From NCBI GenBank assembly GCA_028282005.1, contig JANQIV010000177.1, positions 1 through 64,000 on the forward strand: a DNA stretch of 64,000 bases, given 5' to 3'. How positions within the stretch are numbered: the stretch's first letter is position 1; the number at the start of each line of letters is the position of its first letter. This document shows positions 25,860 to 35,809 of the stretch, one piece after another. Source of the DNA: Melioribacteraceae bacterium. GTDB taxonomy: Bacteria > Bacteroidota > Ignavibacteria > Ignavibacteriales > Melioribacteraceae. A program made the position numbers and the translations under genes. A model generated the notes under the pieces. The model was not told the DNA's origin. It saw nothing but the letters and a program-made list of their open reading frames with translations, and did no database searches.

Positions 25860-27124
25860 TGATGGATAAAACAAAAGGAAATAATTTTTTAGAAATCTTA
25901 AAAAATTATGGACTTTATATTGCGATAACAATAATTACAATAGGTCTTCTAATATTCTTTAAGTATAATCAAAAGGATGTTGAAAATTTATTGAAGAATA
26001 GCAAAGATAATTTACTTGCCTTTTACACTCAAAATCTGAAACCTCTTGCTACTAGAACAAACTTGACCAACGAAGACGTTTTTAATTTTGCCTTACACAA
26101 TAATTTACCGCTTGATAAAAATGAACAAAAAGTTCTTCAGCTGGGAATGAATGAAGAATCCGGCAATAACACTTTTGAAATTAAGCCAGTAGCAATAAAC
26201 CCTGATACAAAAAATTATGAAAAGTTTATTCAGTATTTAAGATTGAACGGCCAGCAGATAAAAGAATTAGATTCTGTATTAAACAATTATAAGAAAGAAA
26301 TTTATACATCCGTTTTATTGAATGATCACAATACAGTTGCGGTTAATCCAAAAATCAGTATTGTTCGTGATGCAGTTGTTACAGACTTAATCGACTTTGC
26401 AAAAAAAATAAATTACACAAGGGTAAAAAAGGATATTCCTGAATACGTTAATTTAGAAGAGAAAAAAATAAAATCTTCAATCAAAAATGTTCTAAATGCA
26501 GAGATGAAAGATTTTATTGTATTTACTCCTGATACTGTTGTTCAATTGCCTTGTGTTGTTGATGATTTGCACTTAAGTGAAAGGTTAACTCATTTGGAAG
26601 ATATGGATGAGCGTGACTTGGCTTTTGAAGATATAAATTTTGAATTTAAGTTGACACATGAACCGTTAGATTATAATGAAAAAATTATTTTTGATATTAA
26701 CTCCAAACACTTAAAAGCTGCATTACCTAAGTCCATATACAACATTGAACAGCATCACAATGAGATTGATTTACTTGAAAGCCAGATAGCAGAAATAACA
26801 AACAAGTTAAATTCGCTTTCTTTTAGTTTATCGTCTGATGAAAGCCCAATAGTGAAAATGATGATAAATACTCTTGAAGACAGTGTTGATAGTTACACTT
26901 TCAAATTTGACATGAACATAAAGGCAATTGATTCAATGGTTGAAGAATCTATGATGATACACGAAGAAACATGGGAAGAATTCGGAATGAAAATGGATTC
27001 ACTTGCGATTGAACTTGAAAGTGAATGGAATGACTCTCTTTACTGGCATCAAAAAGAGAAAATAAAAAAGGAAGTTAAAAGGGCTAAAGAAGAGGCAAGA
27101 AAAGCTAAAAGAAGGTCAAACTAA
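25859..27124 (+). CDS. Membrane-anchored protein of unknown family coupled to the ECF sigma factor
   Basis: 421 residues. A short cytoplasmic N-terminus (about 17 residues) is followed by one membrane helix (YGLYIAITIITIGLLIFF), then a long extracytoplasmic or soluble part. The middle is mixed alpha/beta (FIVFTPDTVVQLPCVV). The last 130 residues are helical and acidic, ending in a Lys/Arg/Glu-rich tail (KKEVKRAKEEARKAKRR). There is no zinc-binding anti-sigma motif in the short N-terminus. Coupling through TGATG suggests a regulator of the sigma factor, yet the family is not recognised. A TTG 3 bases upstream is an unlikely start. Confidence 0.6.
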   Translation: MMDKTKGNNFLEILKNYGLYIAITIITIGLLIFFKYNQKDVENLLKNSKDNLLAFYTQNLKPLATRTNLTNEDVFNFALHNNLPLDKNEQKVLQLGMNEESGNNTFEIKPVAINPDTKNYEKFIQYLRLNGQQIKELDSVLNNYKKEIYTSVLLNDHNTVAVNPKISIVRDAVVTDLIDFAKKINYTRVKKDIPEYVNLEEKKIKSSIKNVLNAEMKDFIVFTPDTVVQLPCVVDDLHLSERLTHLEDMDERDLAFEDINFEFKLTHEPLDYNEKIIFDINSKHLKAALPKSIYNIEQHHNEIDLLESQIAEITNKLNSLSFSLSSDESPIVKMMINTLEDSVDSYTFKFDMNIKAIDSMVEESMMIHEETWEEFGMKMDSLAIELESEWNDSLYWHQKEKIKKEVKRAKEEARKAKRRSN

Positions 27125-27218
27125 ACCTGCCAATAATTTTTTGAATCTACAGCTATATGTTTACTATAAAATGATTTTGTCTTAAGTTAATAAGCTTAAT
27201 AAATAAAAAGAAATACAG

Positions 27219-29291
27219 ATGTCTTTACCTTTTGCAAATGTGAAAAGATCGCGAAAATTAGAAAATACAATTTTTGCGTCAATAATATTGTTTGCCTATC
27301 AAATGATATTTGTTGAAAGAGATTCTGTATTAATGATCCTTTTTAATGATGCCTTAGTTTTTGGTGCCGGTTACTTTTGGTATTTGTACTTAAGTGAATT
27401 CGTAAATAAAAAAATAAACTCTCCTTTAACGGTAATACTCAATGCCGGAATATTAAATGCCGTTTTATTCTTTTCAATTGCCATCAGTTCAACATTTGTT
27501 GAAGGAAGTCAATTCCAAGCATTGAAAGGAAATTTTATCTTTTTGATGTTTTCTATTTTTGTTCTATTTGTTTTTATATGTGTAATAGGTTACATCTTTT
27601 CTACTTTTAAAGGATTAACCTTTCTAAGGCAAAAAACTGAATCCAGTAAATATTTTAACACGCTTATTACTTTTTTAATTATCGCTTCCTTCACAAAAAC
27701 TATTGTATTATTAGACAGTGATTTAGAGTTTGTTCATAATACTTTTTTTGTGGTTACTATATTATTAATTGCAATCAATTCAATAAAAGTTTCTTGGATA
27801 GCATTTCTTGTAAAAAAGCAAAAAATCTATTTATTAATTATTGCCGTTGTGCTCTCCGTTTTGTTCGGACTTAATTATGCACTCTTTTTAGAAGAGTCAA
27901 TAATTGTAACGGCACTGAATCATTTCTCCCCAGCTTTTACAACTTTCATAAGCTTGATAATGATTTATGGTGCAATATATTTTGGAATAATTTTCTTCAC
28001 TGCTCTATTTCATTTGCCCACTGCTGAGGCATTTGATAGGAAAGCCGAAGAAGTTACCACATTGATGGATTTGACAAAGTTAATTACCAGAGTATTCGAC
28101 TTCAAAGAGCTTGCTGAAACAATAACTACGATAACGACAAAAATTTGTAACTCGGATAGTGCCTGGTTAGTCACAAAGAATGATGATAAATTTGAACTTA
28201 ACTCTGTTTTTAATATTGGTTACGTTGAAGCAGAGAAGATTACAAATTATGTTTTAACAAAATTCAATTATAAAATTGATGAAGTATTAACGCTAGATAA
28301 CAGTTCAATTAAAGTAGAAATAAAAAACGATATTCGAACGTTTAACTTTAGATCGCTGGGGGTAGCACCTTTGCGAGTACATAATAGAACCAACGGATTT
28401 CTTTTTGTAGCGAGAAAAAAAGAAATGGCTTTTGATGATGATGATAATAAAGCAATTGGAGCTTTTGGTGATTATGCAGCGGTAGCTTTAGAAAATGCTT
28501 TGTTAATTGAAGAAAATATTGAAAAAGAAAGACTCGAAAAAGAGCTTGATGTTGCGCGTGAAGTTCAGAAGAAAATTTTGCCAAATGTAACTCCCCAATT
28601 TGAAAATCTAAATGTTGAGTCTTTGTTCATTCCCGCGTTTGAAGTAGGTGGTGATTATTATGATTTTTTTGAATTACCAAAAGATAAATTAGGATTTGTT
28701 ATTGCAGATGTTTCAGGTAAGGGGATTCAAGCTGCATTTATAATGGCAGAAGTGAAAGGAATTTTTGAGTCACTCTCTAAACTTATTGAAAGCCCCAAAG
28801 AACTACTTATTAAAGCGAACGAAATATTAAAAGAGAGCCTTGAAAAGAAAAGTTTTGTTACAGCTGTTTATGGTGTTGTAAATCTAAATACCGGTGTTGT
28901 TAATTTTTCGAGAGTTGGTCATAATAGCGTTATGATCTGCAGAGATAGTGTTGTTGAACATTTTACTCCACCAGGCATAGGTTTAGGTTTAGATTATGGA
29001 GAGAAGTTTACAAACACAATAAAAGAATTGGAAATTAAGCTAAATTATAACGATATTTTCATTTTATATACTGACGGTATTCCCGAATCACAAAATGCCA
29101 ACCATGAAGAATTTGGATATAAAAGATTTGAGAAAGTCATTACAAGAAACTGTAATAAGGGATTAAGAGTGTTATCAAATGAAATTATAAAAGAGGTATC
29201 CACCTTCTCAAAAGACTGCTCGCAGCATGATGACATTACTCTTGTTCTGTTTAAATGGAAATTAAATAATAAAATATCTGGAGATAATTAA
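27219..29291 (+). CDS. Membrane PP2C/SpoIIE phosphatase with GAF-like sensor
   Basis: 690 residues. About seven or eight N-terminal membrane helices (residues about 17-270) are followed by a GAF-like domain (about 285-430) and a linker helix (ENIEKERLEKELDVAREVQKKILP). The PP2C/SpoIIE phosphatase domain holds metal-binding motifs FEVGGDYYDFF, IADVSGKGIQAAF, YTDGIPESQN and HDDITLVLF. It would dephosphorylate a STAS antagonist in response to a membrane signal. It overlaps the STAS gene downstream by one base, the strongest evidence of partnership. Equivalent in role to RsbU, RsbP or similar proteins. Confidence 0.92.
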   Translation: MSLPFANVKRSRKLENTIFASIILFAYQMIFVERDSVLMILFNDALVFGAGYFWYLYLSEFVNKKINSPLTVILNAGILNAVLFFSIAISSTFVEGSQFQALKGNFIFLMFSIFVLFVFICVIGYIFSTFKGLTFLRQKTESSKYFNTLITFLIIASFTKTIVLLDSDLEFVHNTFFVVTILLIAINSIKVSWIAFLVKKQKIYLLIIAVVLSVLFGLNYALFLEESIIVTALNHFSPAFTTFISLIMIYGAIYFGIIFFTALFHLPTAEAFDRKAEEVTTLMDLTKLITRVFDFKELAETITTITTKICNSDSAWLVTKNDDKFELNSVFNIGYVEAEKITNYVLTKFNYKIDEVLTLDNSSIKVEIKNDIRTFNFRSLGVAPLRVHNRTNGFLFVARKKEMAFDDDDNKAIGAFGDYAAVALENALLIEENIEKERLEKELDVAREVQKKILPNVTPQFENLNVESLFIPAFEVGGDYYDFFELPKDKLGFVIADVSGKGIQAAFIMAEVKGIFESLSKLIESPKELLIKANEILKESLEKKSFVTAVYGVVNLNTGVVNFSRVGHNSVMICRDSVVEHFTPPGIGLGLDYGEKFTNTIKELEIKLNYNDIFILYTDGIPESQNANHEEFGYKRFEKVITRNCNKGLRVLSNEIIKEVSTFSKDCSQHDDITLVLFKWKLNNKISGDN

Positions 29292-29653
29292 TGGCCGATT
29301 TCAACGTAAATGTACGGGAAGTTGGTGTAGTTAATATCATTGAACTAAAGGGCTATTTAGATGCCCATACTGCTCCGGAACTTGAAAGTGCTTTTAACAA
29401 GTTAATTGATGACAACAATTATAAAGTTGTCGTTAATTTTGATGAGTTAAACTATATCAGTAGTGCCGGTTTGGGAGTTTTTATGGCATATGTTGAAACG
29501 ATGCGTGAAAACAAGGGCGATATTAAATTCACCAACATGAAAGAAAATGTGTATAACATTTTTGATCTTTTAGGTTTCCCGATGTTATACGAATTTTTTA
29601 AAGATGAAAAAGAAGCTGTAGATAAGTTTGAAGATAAATCAAATGACCAGTAA
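29291..29653 (+). CDS. STAS-domain anti-sigma factor antagonist
   Basis: 120-residue SpoIIAA/RsbV-like protein: VVNIIELKGYLDAHTAPELE, the phospho-site loop NYISSAGLGVFMAYVE and KFTNMKENVYNIFDLLGF. The target serine is in the S-S-A-G-L sequence. It is encoded between its presumed phosphatase and kinase, overlapping both, which is the classic order for a partner-switching module. A second STAS protein is encoded 4 kb away on the other strand. Confidence 0.93.
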   Translation: MADFNVNVREVGVVNIIELKGYLDAHTAPELESAFNKLIDDNNYKVVVNFDELNYISSAGLGVFMAYVETMRENKGDIKFTNMKENVYNIFDLLGFPMLYEFFKDEKEAVDKFEDKSNDQ

Positions 29654-30077
29654 CAGCAAAAATTTTAAAAAAGAATTAGTAATAAAAAGTACTACGGAAA
29701 ATCTTTCGAAGGTAAGGGATTTTACGAAGTCATCTGCGGAAGCCATTGGGTTTTCTAAGGAAGCCATTGGAAAAATAATTCTAGCAGTTGATGAAGCATG
29801 CAGCAACGTTATTAAGCATGCTTATAAGTATTCCGAAGAAGGTGAGATTTCCGTATCTCTCAATTATAAAGATCCAAAGTTTGTAATTTCCATTACAGAC
29901 GAAGGAACACATTTTGACCCCGATTTAATTCCCGAGCCAGATATTAAAGAATATCATAAACAGAAAAAAGTTGGAGGTTTGGGAATGTTCTTAATGAAAA
30001 AATTAATGGATGAAGTGAAGTATAAAAATCTCTCCGACAACCGTAACCAGGTTATTTTAGTAAAGTATTTCCAATAA
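29643..30077 (+). CDS. RsbW-like serine-protein kinase / anti-sigma factor
   Basis: 144-residue GHKL ATPase of the HATPase_c_2 family. N-box: ILAVDEACSNVIKHAYKY. G1: ISITDEGTHFDPD. G2: GGLGMFLMKKLMDEVKY. It phosphorylates the STAS antagonist and, when free, would bind a sigma factor or another target. The ATG inside the end of the STAS gene is taken as start; a TTG 15 bases upstream is less likely. No sigma-B-like factor is encoded beside it, so its final target is open. Confidence 0.93.
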   Translation: MTSNSKNFKKELVIKSTTENLSKVRDFTKSSAEAIGFSKEAIGKIILAVDEACSNVIKHAYKYSEEGEISVSLNYKDPKFVISITDEGTHFDPDLIPEPDIKEYHKQKKVGGLGMFLMKKLMDEVKYKNLSDNRNQVILVKYFQ

Positions 30078-30081
30078 TTTT

Positions 30082-31761
30082 ATGCAAAGCAAAAAAAATA
30101 ATAATGCATTAAGAAACCTTTCTGCATTAGTGGATTTCAGCAGTCTCATAAACTCCTCACTTGAATTAAATTTCATATTAAACAACATATTGCTTACTTG
30201 TTTCGGGAAGTTTCACACTACAAAAGGTCTGATTGCATTAATGTGTGAAAAAGGGAAATTAGAAATCAAACTTCACAAAGGATTAAAGAAAGGAGAGCTA
30301 ACGGATTTTCCATTAATTGATCTTTATAATGAAGACCAAGAAGATATGTTGAAAGAATATTTGAGTAAGCACAAATATCCTTTGTGTCAAAAGATTTATT
30401 CTTCAAATAAAGTATTAGGAATAATTATTCTTGGTGAAAAATTAAATAAAGTTGAATACAATGATGATGATAAAAATTTCTTGAAGACTATTCAGAACAT
30501 TGGTGCTACTGCAATTGAAAATTCGCTAACCGTTGAAGAATTAAAATCAGTTAATAGAAACTTAGATTCTAAAGTTAATCAATTAAGTTCTCTATTTGAT
30601 TTGGGTAAAGAATTCAGTGGTGTTTTAGATATTGAAACGATTTCCAAATTACTTGTTTTTTCTATACTCGGACAACTTTTTGTTTCAAGATTTTCAGTCT
30701 TAATTCATGACGGAGAAAAGTTTAATATTCTTGAATCAAAAATAAAAAATGAAAAATACCTCGATTTTATAAATGAAAGTGATACTGAATTATTTAGAAA
30801 CGTAATTGAAGCAAATGAGATACAATCAAATTTTCCGCAGTTGTTTGAAATTGGAATTCGTTTGATCATTCCGATGCAAATTAAAAGTGAAACAAAAGGG
30901 ATTATTCTGCTTGGAAACAGAATGAATAATCTCAAATACACGAAATCAGATATTGAATACGCATCTTCACTTGGTAGCCTCGCAATTATATCGATTGAAA
31001 ACAGCCGCCTTTTTGATGAAGCCCTTGAAAAACAAAAAATGGAAAAGGATCTTGAGATAGCAAGAAAGATCCAAAGTAATTTACTGCCCGACACGGTCCC
31101 AGTACTTAAAAACTTTGAAATAGCAGCTTTTAATAAATCAGCTAAACAAGTTGGCGGAGATTATTACGATATAGTTAAACTTGAGGACGGTAGGGTTACA
31201 GTTGCAGTTGCTGATGTATCCGGTAAAGGTGTGCAAGCTGCTTTATTGATGGCTAATATGCAAGCTTTCCTTCAATCAATTTGTAAACAGAACATAGAAT
31301 TGGTTAAGGCGTCTAACTTAATCAATGATTTAGTTTCTGAAAATACTGTTGACGGTAGCTTTATTACTTTTTTCTGGGGTCAACTGGATGATGAGAACAA
31401 AGAATTTACTTATGTAAATGCCGGTCATAATCCGCCTTTGTTAATTCGCAACGGCGAGATTACGAAACTGAAAAAAGGTGGGATGATACTCGGGGTAATG
31501 GCAACAGTTATTCCGTATTTATCCGAAACTATTTCGCTTCAAAAGGATGATTTAATTGTTCTATTTACAGATGGCATAACGGAGGCTATGGATAACGATT
31601 TTAGTGAATACTCAGATGAAAGGTTTGAAGAGTTTGTGTCAAAAGTAAAATTGAATTCAGCAAATGAAATTCTAGATTCAATTACACATGATGTATTCGA
31701 TTTCACCAAAGGAGCCGACCAATCTGATGACATTACTTGCCTTGTTATCAAAGTAAATTAA
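30082..31761 (+). CDS. Soluble GAF-GAF-PP2C/SpoIIE phosphatase
   Basis: 559 residues without membrane helices. Two GAF-like sensory domains (about 10-155 and 170-315) are joined to a coiled linker (EKQKMEKDLEIARKIQSNLLP) and a PP2C/SpoIIE domain with QVGGDYYDIV, VADVSGKGVQAAL, FTDGITEAMD and SDDITCLVI, so all metal-binding aspartates are present. It could sense a cytoplasmic ligand or redox state and dephosphorylate STAS proteins. It lies 4 bases after the RsbW-like kinase gene in the same operon. Confidence 0.93.
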   Translation: MQSKKNNNALRNLSALVDFSSLINSSLELNFILNNILLTCFGKFHTTKGLIALMCEKGKLEIKLHKGLKKGELTDFPLIDLYNEDQEDMLKEYLSKHKYPLCQKIYSSNKVLGIIILGEKLNKVEYNDDDKNFLKTIQNIGATAIENSLTVEELKSVNRNLDSKVNQLSSLFDLGKEFSGVLDIETISKLLVFSILGQLFVSRFSVLIHDGEKFNILESKIKNEKYLDFINESDTELFRNVIEANEIQSNFPQLFEIGIRLIIPMQIKSETKGIILLGNRMNNLKYTKSDIEYASSLGSLAIISIENSRLFDEALEKQKMEKDLEIARKIQSNLLPDTVPVLKNFEIAAFNKSAKQVGGDYYDIVKLEDGRVTVAVADVSGKGVQAALLMANMQAFLQSICKQNIELVKASNLINDLVSENTVDGSFITFFWGQLDDENKEFTYVNAGHNPPLLIRNGEITKLKKGGMILGVMATVIPYLSETISLQKDDLIVLFTDGITEAMDNDFSEYSDERFEEFVSKVKLNSANEILDSITHDVFDFTKGADQSDDITCLVIKVN

Positions 31762-31764
31762 TTC

Positions 31765-34314
31765 ATGAAAAATATTTTTGATCAAATAGGAAAATACAGA
31801 AGAAGGCTGTTAACCCCTTTAACATTGGGTTTATTGTTACTTGGTTGTGCAAATTTATACTTTCAACTATATGTACCCCAGCAATCAAATGATGAATGTT
31901 TGTGGGTCACAAAAGAGGTTACTTCTGATTCAACAATAATAGTTTTTGATCAAGTCAAATTTGAAGGTGTAACTTATAATGCGGGAATTAGAGATGGTGA
32001 TCGGTTACTAGAAATAAATGGGAATTCTATTTACAATTTATTCCAAGCATCGATCATACTTAATAAAGTTGCTGAAGGTGATACTGCAGACTATAAAATA
32101 TCACGTGACGGACACATAATTGAAACAAAAGTAGAGATTAAAAAGCTTATCAACTTTCAAGGTGTAAGTATAATTATCTTTGCTATTTTTTGGGTAATCG
32201 TAGGTTATGTTGTTGTTCTTGCTAAACCGGAAGGTTTTACCCAAATGATGTTTTATAGAATTGGAGCTCTTTCTATTTTGGCAACCGGCAGCTTGTTTCT
32301 AATAGGTACGCCAGGCAGTAATCCGATATTTGATTATCCTGTCGCAACAATTATTGCAAATATTATAACTATGTTTGCTTTCTCGTATCTTCCTTTTATT
32401 TTGATTTATTTCTTTTGGATTTTCCCTAAGCCTAACAAATTGATTCAACAACAAATAGTTAAAAAAGTCCTTTTAAGATTTCCGGTGATTCTTTTTTCAT
32501 TGACGCTTATATATCATGTTGTTGTTAATCTTATCTTAAATTGGTTGCCATTCTATTATATAACAATAGTTTTTAATGTATTATTGACCTTTGCTCTTGT
32601 TACAGGTTTTATCTCACTCATCAAAAGCTATATTAATCTTAAAACAGAGCATGAAAGAAACTCAATATTTGTTATAGTCGTTGCTTATACCTTATTGATC
32701 GCATCATTGTTATATACGGTAACTATCGCAAATGTTTTTACCGGTGCAATTTTTAATAATCCGGAATTATTTATTCCTATTGTTGTTATAGCATTATTAC
32801 CCGTATCATTTGGATATTCGATATTCAGATATTCATTAATGGATGTTAGCGAAGTTTTCAAAAATGCTATTGTGTATGGAATCGCTACTGTATCATTAGC
32901 AGGAATTTATTTCCTATTAATTTATTTGCTTGGCCAACAAATTAGTTCTGCGATTGGTACTGATTACCAAGCAATAATTGCCGGGGCAATATTTATAATT
33001 TTTGCAATGGTGTTTCAATCTACAAAAGATAAATTTCAAGAACTGCTTACACAAAAATTTTATCCGGAACAGTTTGCATATCAAAAAGTGATCTTAAAAT
33101 TCAGCAATGAAATATCAAGTATTGTTGGGCTTAACAACATTTTAAAATCTGTTGAAGAAACATTTATCGAATCATTAAAATTAGAGAGATTTGGAATTTT
33201 TTTGATAGATGAAAATAGAGATAAGTTTGAATTAAAAATAGGGCAGAGACTGTTTTACGAAAAAATGTTTTTGTCTAATAAAAACAAGTTGATTCGCGGT
33301 TCAATTGAAGAGAAAATAAAATTAAAACAATTGCCTGTAATTGAAAGGGAAGAATTCGAAATTACATTCCCTGAAGATTATAAGATTTTGTACGAAGAAG
33401 AAATTTATACAGTAATTCCATTAAGAGTAAAATCAAACATAATTGGTTTACTTGTTTTTGGGTTAAAGCATTCCAAATCAAAATTTGCCGGGAAGGATTT
33501 GGAATTGCTTGTTGCTGCTTCTAATCAAATTGCTGTTTCAATTGAGAACGCACGTTTATATTTGGCTGAAGCAAAAAATATAGAATTTGAAAGTGAATTG
33601 AAAAATGCGAGAAAGATTCAAGAGAGCCTTTTACCGAGAAAGATACCGCATTTCAGAAATTTTGAAATTTTTGGCAAAATGATTCCTGCTATGCAAGTTG
33701 CCGGAGATTATTATGATATAATCAAAGTTTCTGAAAATAAATTTTTTATTGTAATTGGAGATGTATCAGGTAAAGGATTGTCTGCTTCATTTTACATGAC
33801 AAAACTACAAACCATGATTCGGCTTTATTGTAAAGAGAATATCTCTCCCAAAGAAGTAATGGTAAAAATCAATAAGGAAATTTTTAATGAAATAGAAAGA
33901 AATTCTTTCATCACTGTCGCTATCGCTTTATTCAATGTAGAAAAAGATTGTGTTGAATATTGCCGGGCAGGACACACCCCATTAATAAGATTTGATGGAA
34001 AATCAATAAGCAGTATTATTTCTAAAGGAATAGGAATAGGTCTGGAAAAAGGTGAAATATTTGAGTCATCAATCGAACAAGTTTGTTTACCTGTAAAAGA
34101 AAGTATTTTCATTTTTTATTCTGATGGTGTTGATGAAGCAATGAACAAGCAAGGTGAGTTTTTCGGACATGAAAGAATTTGTGAATCACTTATAAAAAAT
34201 AAAAACGAACCAGCAGAATCAATTGCAAATAATTTGATTAAATCTATTCACGAATTTAGAAAAATGAAAATCCCTCATGATGATATTTCACTCGTTGTAG
34301 TAAAATCAAAATAG
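31765..34314 (+). CDS. PDZ-membrane-GAF-PP2C phosphatase
   Basis: 849 residues. One helix at about 16-33, then a PDZ-like periplasmic domain (GVTYNAGIRDGDRLLEINGNSI, about 65-125), then about nine membrane helices (about 135-415). A GAF-like domain (about 440-595), a linker (FESELKNARKIQESLLP) and an SpoIIE/PP2C domain with AGDYYDII, IGDVSGKGLSASF, YSDGVDEAMN and HDDISLVVV complete it. A PDZ sensor on the outside coupled to a phosphatase inside suggests envelope-stress input to the partner switch. It follows the previous phosphatase by 3 bases. Confidence 0.9.
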   Translation: MKNIFDQIGKYRRRLLTPLTLGLLLLGCANLYFQLYVPQQSNDECLWVTKEVTSDSTIIVFDQVKFEGVTYNAGIRDGDRLLEINGNSIYNLFQASIILNKVAEGDTADYKISRDGHIIETKVEIKKLINFQGVSIIIFAIFWVIVGYVVVLAKPEGFTQMMFYRIGALSILATGSLFLIGTPGSNPIFDYPVATIIANIITMFAFSYLPFILIYFFWIFPKPNKLIQQQIVKKVLLRFPVILFSLTLIYHVVVNLILNWLPFYYITIVFNVLLTFALVTGFISLIKSYINLKTEHERNSIFVIVVAYTLLIASLLYTVTIANVFTGAIFNNPELFIPIVVIALLPVSFGYSIFRYSLMDVSEVFKNAIVYGIATVSLAGIYFLLIYLLGQQISSAIGTDYQAIIAGAIFIIFAMVFQSTKDKFQELLTQKFYPEQFAYQKVILKFSNEISSIVGLNNILKSVEETFIESLKLERFGIFLIDENRDKFELKIGQRLFYEKMFLSNKNKLIRGSIEEKIKLKQLPVIEREEFEITFPEDYKILYEEEIYTVIPLRVKSNIIGLLVFGLKHSKSKFAGKDLELLVAASNQIAVSIENARLYLAEAKNIEFESELKNARKIQESLLPRKIPHFRNFEIFGKMIPAMQVAGDYYDIIKVSENKFFIVIGDVSGKGLSASFYMTKLQTMIRLYCKENISPKEVMVKINKEIFNEIERNSFITVAIALFNVEKDCVEYCRAGHTPLIRFDGKSISSIISKGIGIGLEKGEIFESSIEQVCLPVKESIFIFYSDGVDEAMNKQGEFFGHERICESLIKNKNEPAESIANNLIKSIHEFRKMKIPHDDISLVVVKSK

Positions 34315-34401
34315 CAGCTTTTATTTTATTGTAATAATAATTTTATTAAATTACACACTCATTCAACACATTAAATCATTCCAAAAATTTAAGGTAACTT
34401 T

Positions 34402-35754
34402 ATGACTTCAGAATCAATTCTGTCTCTAATTTCTGAAATTAGCGGCATGGTTTGGGGTATACCAACAATTGTTTTATTGGTTGGTACAGGCCTGTGGCTT
34501 ACTATTAAACTGAATCTATTTCAATTCAGGAAACTTGGTTATTCTCTTTATTTAGCATTAGTTAAAAGGAAAGAACATTCAGATCAACCTGGTGATATTA
34601 CACACTTTCAAGCATTGATGACGGCTCTTTCTGCAACAGTTGGTACTGGTAATATTGCGGGAGTAGCAACCGCCATTGCCGTCGGCGGACCCGGAGCATT
34701 GTTCTGGATGTGGATTACAGGATTAGTTGGAATGATTACAAAATACAGTGAAGCGTTGCTCGCGGTGAAGTATAGAGAAAAAGATAAATTAGGCAATATG
34801 AGCGGCGGGCCAATGTATTATATTTCAAAAGGACTTGGTTGGAAATGGCTTGGCAGCTTGTTTGCAATTTTCGCAGCTATAGCTGCATTCGGTATTGGAA
34901 ATACTGTTCAATCAAATTCAGTGGCCCATGCCTTATCAACTACTTTCGGTATTGAAGAGTGGATTACTGCTGTAGTTCTTGTTATTGCAACCGGAGCTGT
35001 AATACTTGGCGGAATTAAATCAATCGGTAGTGTGACAGGCTTTTTAGTTCCAATTATGATTGTGTTTTATATTGGTGGTGCATTATTGATTTTGCTGATG
35101 AATATAAGTGCTATCCCCGAAGCATTTGCTGTAATCTTTAAACAAGCATTCACACCTACTGCAGGTACGGGCGGTTTTCTCGGAGCAACTGTAATGCTGA
35201 CGATTAGAATGGGAGTGGCGAGAGGTGTATTTTCAAACGAATCCGGATTGGGTAGCTCACCTATAGCAGCCGCTGCGGCACAAACAAAAGATCCTGTCAC
35301 ACAAGCAATGGTTTCAATGACACAGACTTTTATTGATACAATTATAGTTTGTACTTTAACAGGTTTGGTAATTGTTATTTCCGGAAATTGGACAAGCGAT
35401 ATTACCGGTGCTGAATTGACTTCTTCTGCATTCACTGAAGGAATGGGGAGTATTGCTGGGGAATACATTGTTTCGATAGGATTAACATTGTTTGCTTACT
35501 CTACTCTTCTTGGCTGGTCGTATTACGGTGAAAAATCAATTGAATATTTAGCAGGGGAGAAAGCAATAAAACCTTATAGACTAATTTTTGTTTTGTTTGT
35601 TGGGGTTGGAGCTGTGAGTCAATTGGATATAGTTTGGGGTATTGCTGATATTTTTAACGGTCTAATGGCGTTTCCTAACTTAATAGCACTACTTGCATTA
35701 ACACCGGTAATTGTAAATGAAACTAAGAAATATTTAGAGTCTGAGAACAAATAA
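34402..35754 (+). CDS. Alanine/glycine:sodium symporter (AGCS family)
   Basis: 450-residue inner-membrane transporter with about 10-11 helices. Family signatures are [45 protein letters not shown] and [19 protein letters not shown]. It imports alanine or glycine with sodium. An AAGGTAA site precedes the ATG. The gene has an 87-base spacer from the phosphatase operon and ends 3 bases before a strong terminator, so it may be its own unit. Use of sodium agrees with the possible ion-pumping pyrophosphatase encoded downstream. Confidence 0.95.
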   Translation: MTSESILSLISEISGMVWGIPTIVLLVGTGLWLTIKLNLFQFRKLGYSLYLALVKRKEHSDQPGDITHFQALMTALSATVGTGNIAGVATAIAVGGPGALFWMWITGLVGMITKYSEALLAVKYREKDKLGNMSGGPMYYISKGLGWKWLGSLFAIFAAIAAFGIGNTVQSNSVAHALSTTFGIEEWITAVVLVIATGAVILGGIKSIGSVTGFLVPIMIVFYIGGALLILLMNISAIPEAFAVIFKQAFTPTAGTGGFLGATVMLTIRMGVARGVFSNESGLGSSPIAAAAAQTKDPVTQAMVSMTQTFIDTIIVCTLTGLVIVISGNWTSDITGAELTSSAFTEGMGSIAGEYIVSIGLTLFAYSTLLGWSYYGEKSIEYLAGEKAIKPYRLIFVLFVGVGAVSQLDIVWGIADIFNGLMAFPNLIALLALTPVIVNETKKYLESENK

Positions 35755-35756
35755 AA

Positions 35757-35788
35757 AAAGCCCCCGATTAGCGGGGGCTTTCATTTTA
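35757..35788. terminator. Strong bidirectional intrinsic terminator
   Basis: A 10-bp perfect stem (AAAGCCCCCG, loop ATTAG, CGGGGGCTTT) lies between the convergent symporter and secF genes. U-tracts are present on both strands: TTTCATTTT on the plus strand and TTTTTTTAT on the minus strand. It ends both transcription units. Confidence 0.95.
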
Positions 35789-35809
35789 TAATAAATATAT
35801 TACAATCGA

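Noticed and set aside
35067-35468. 133-codon minus-strand frame inside the symporter gene
   Set aside because: It lies wholly antisense to a well-conserved transporter, is rich in residues produced by reversing hydrophobic codons, and has no ribosome site.
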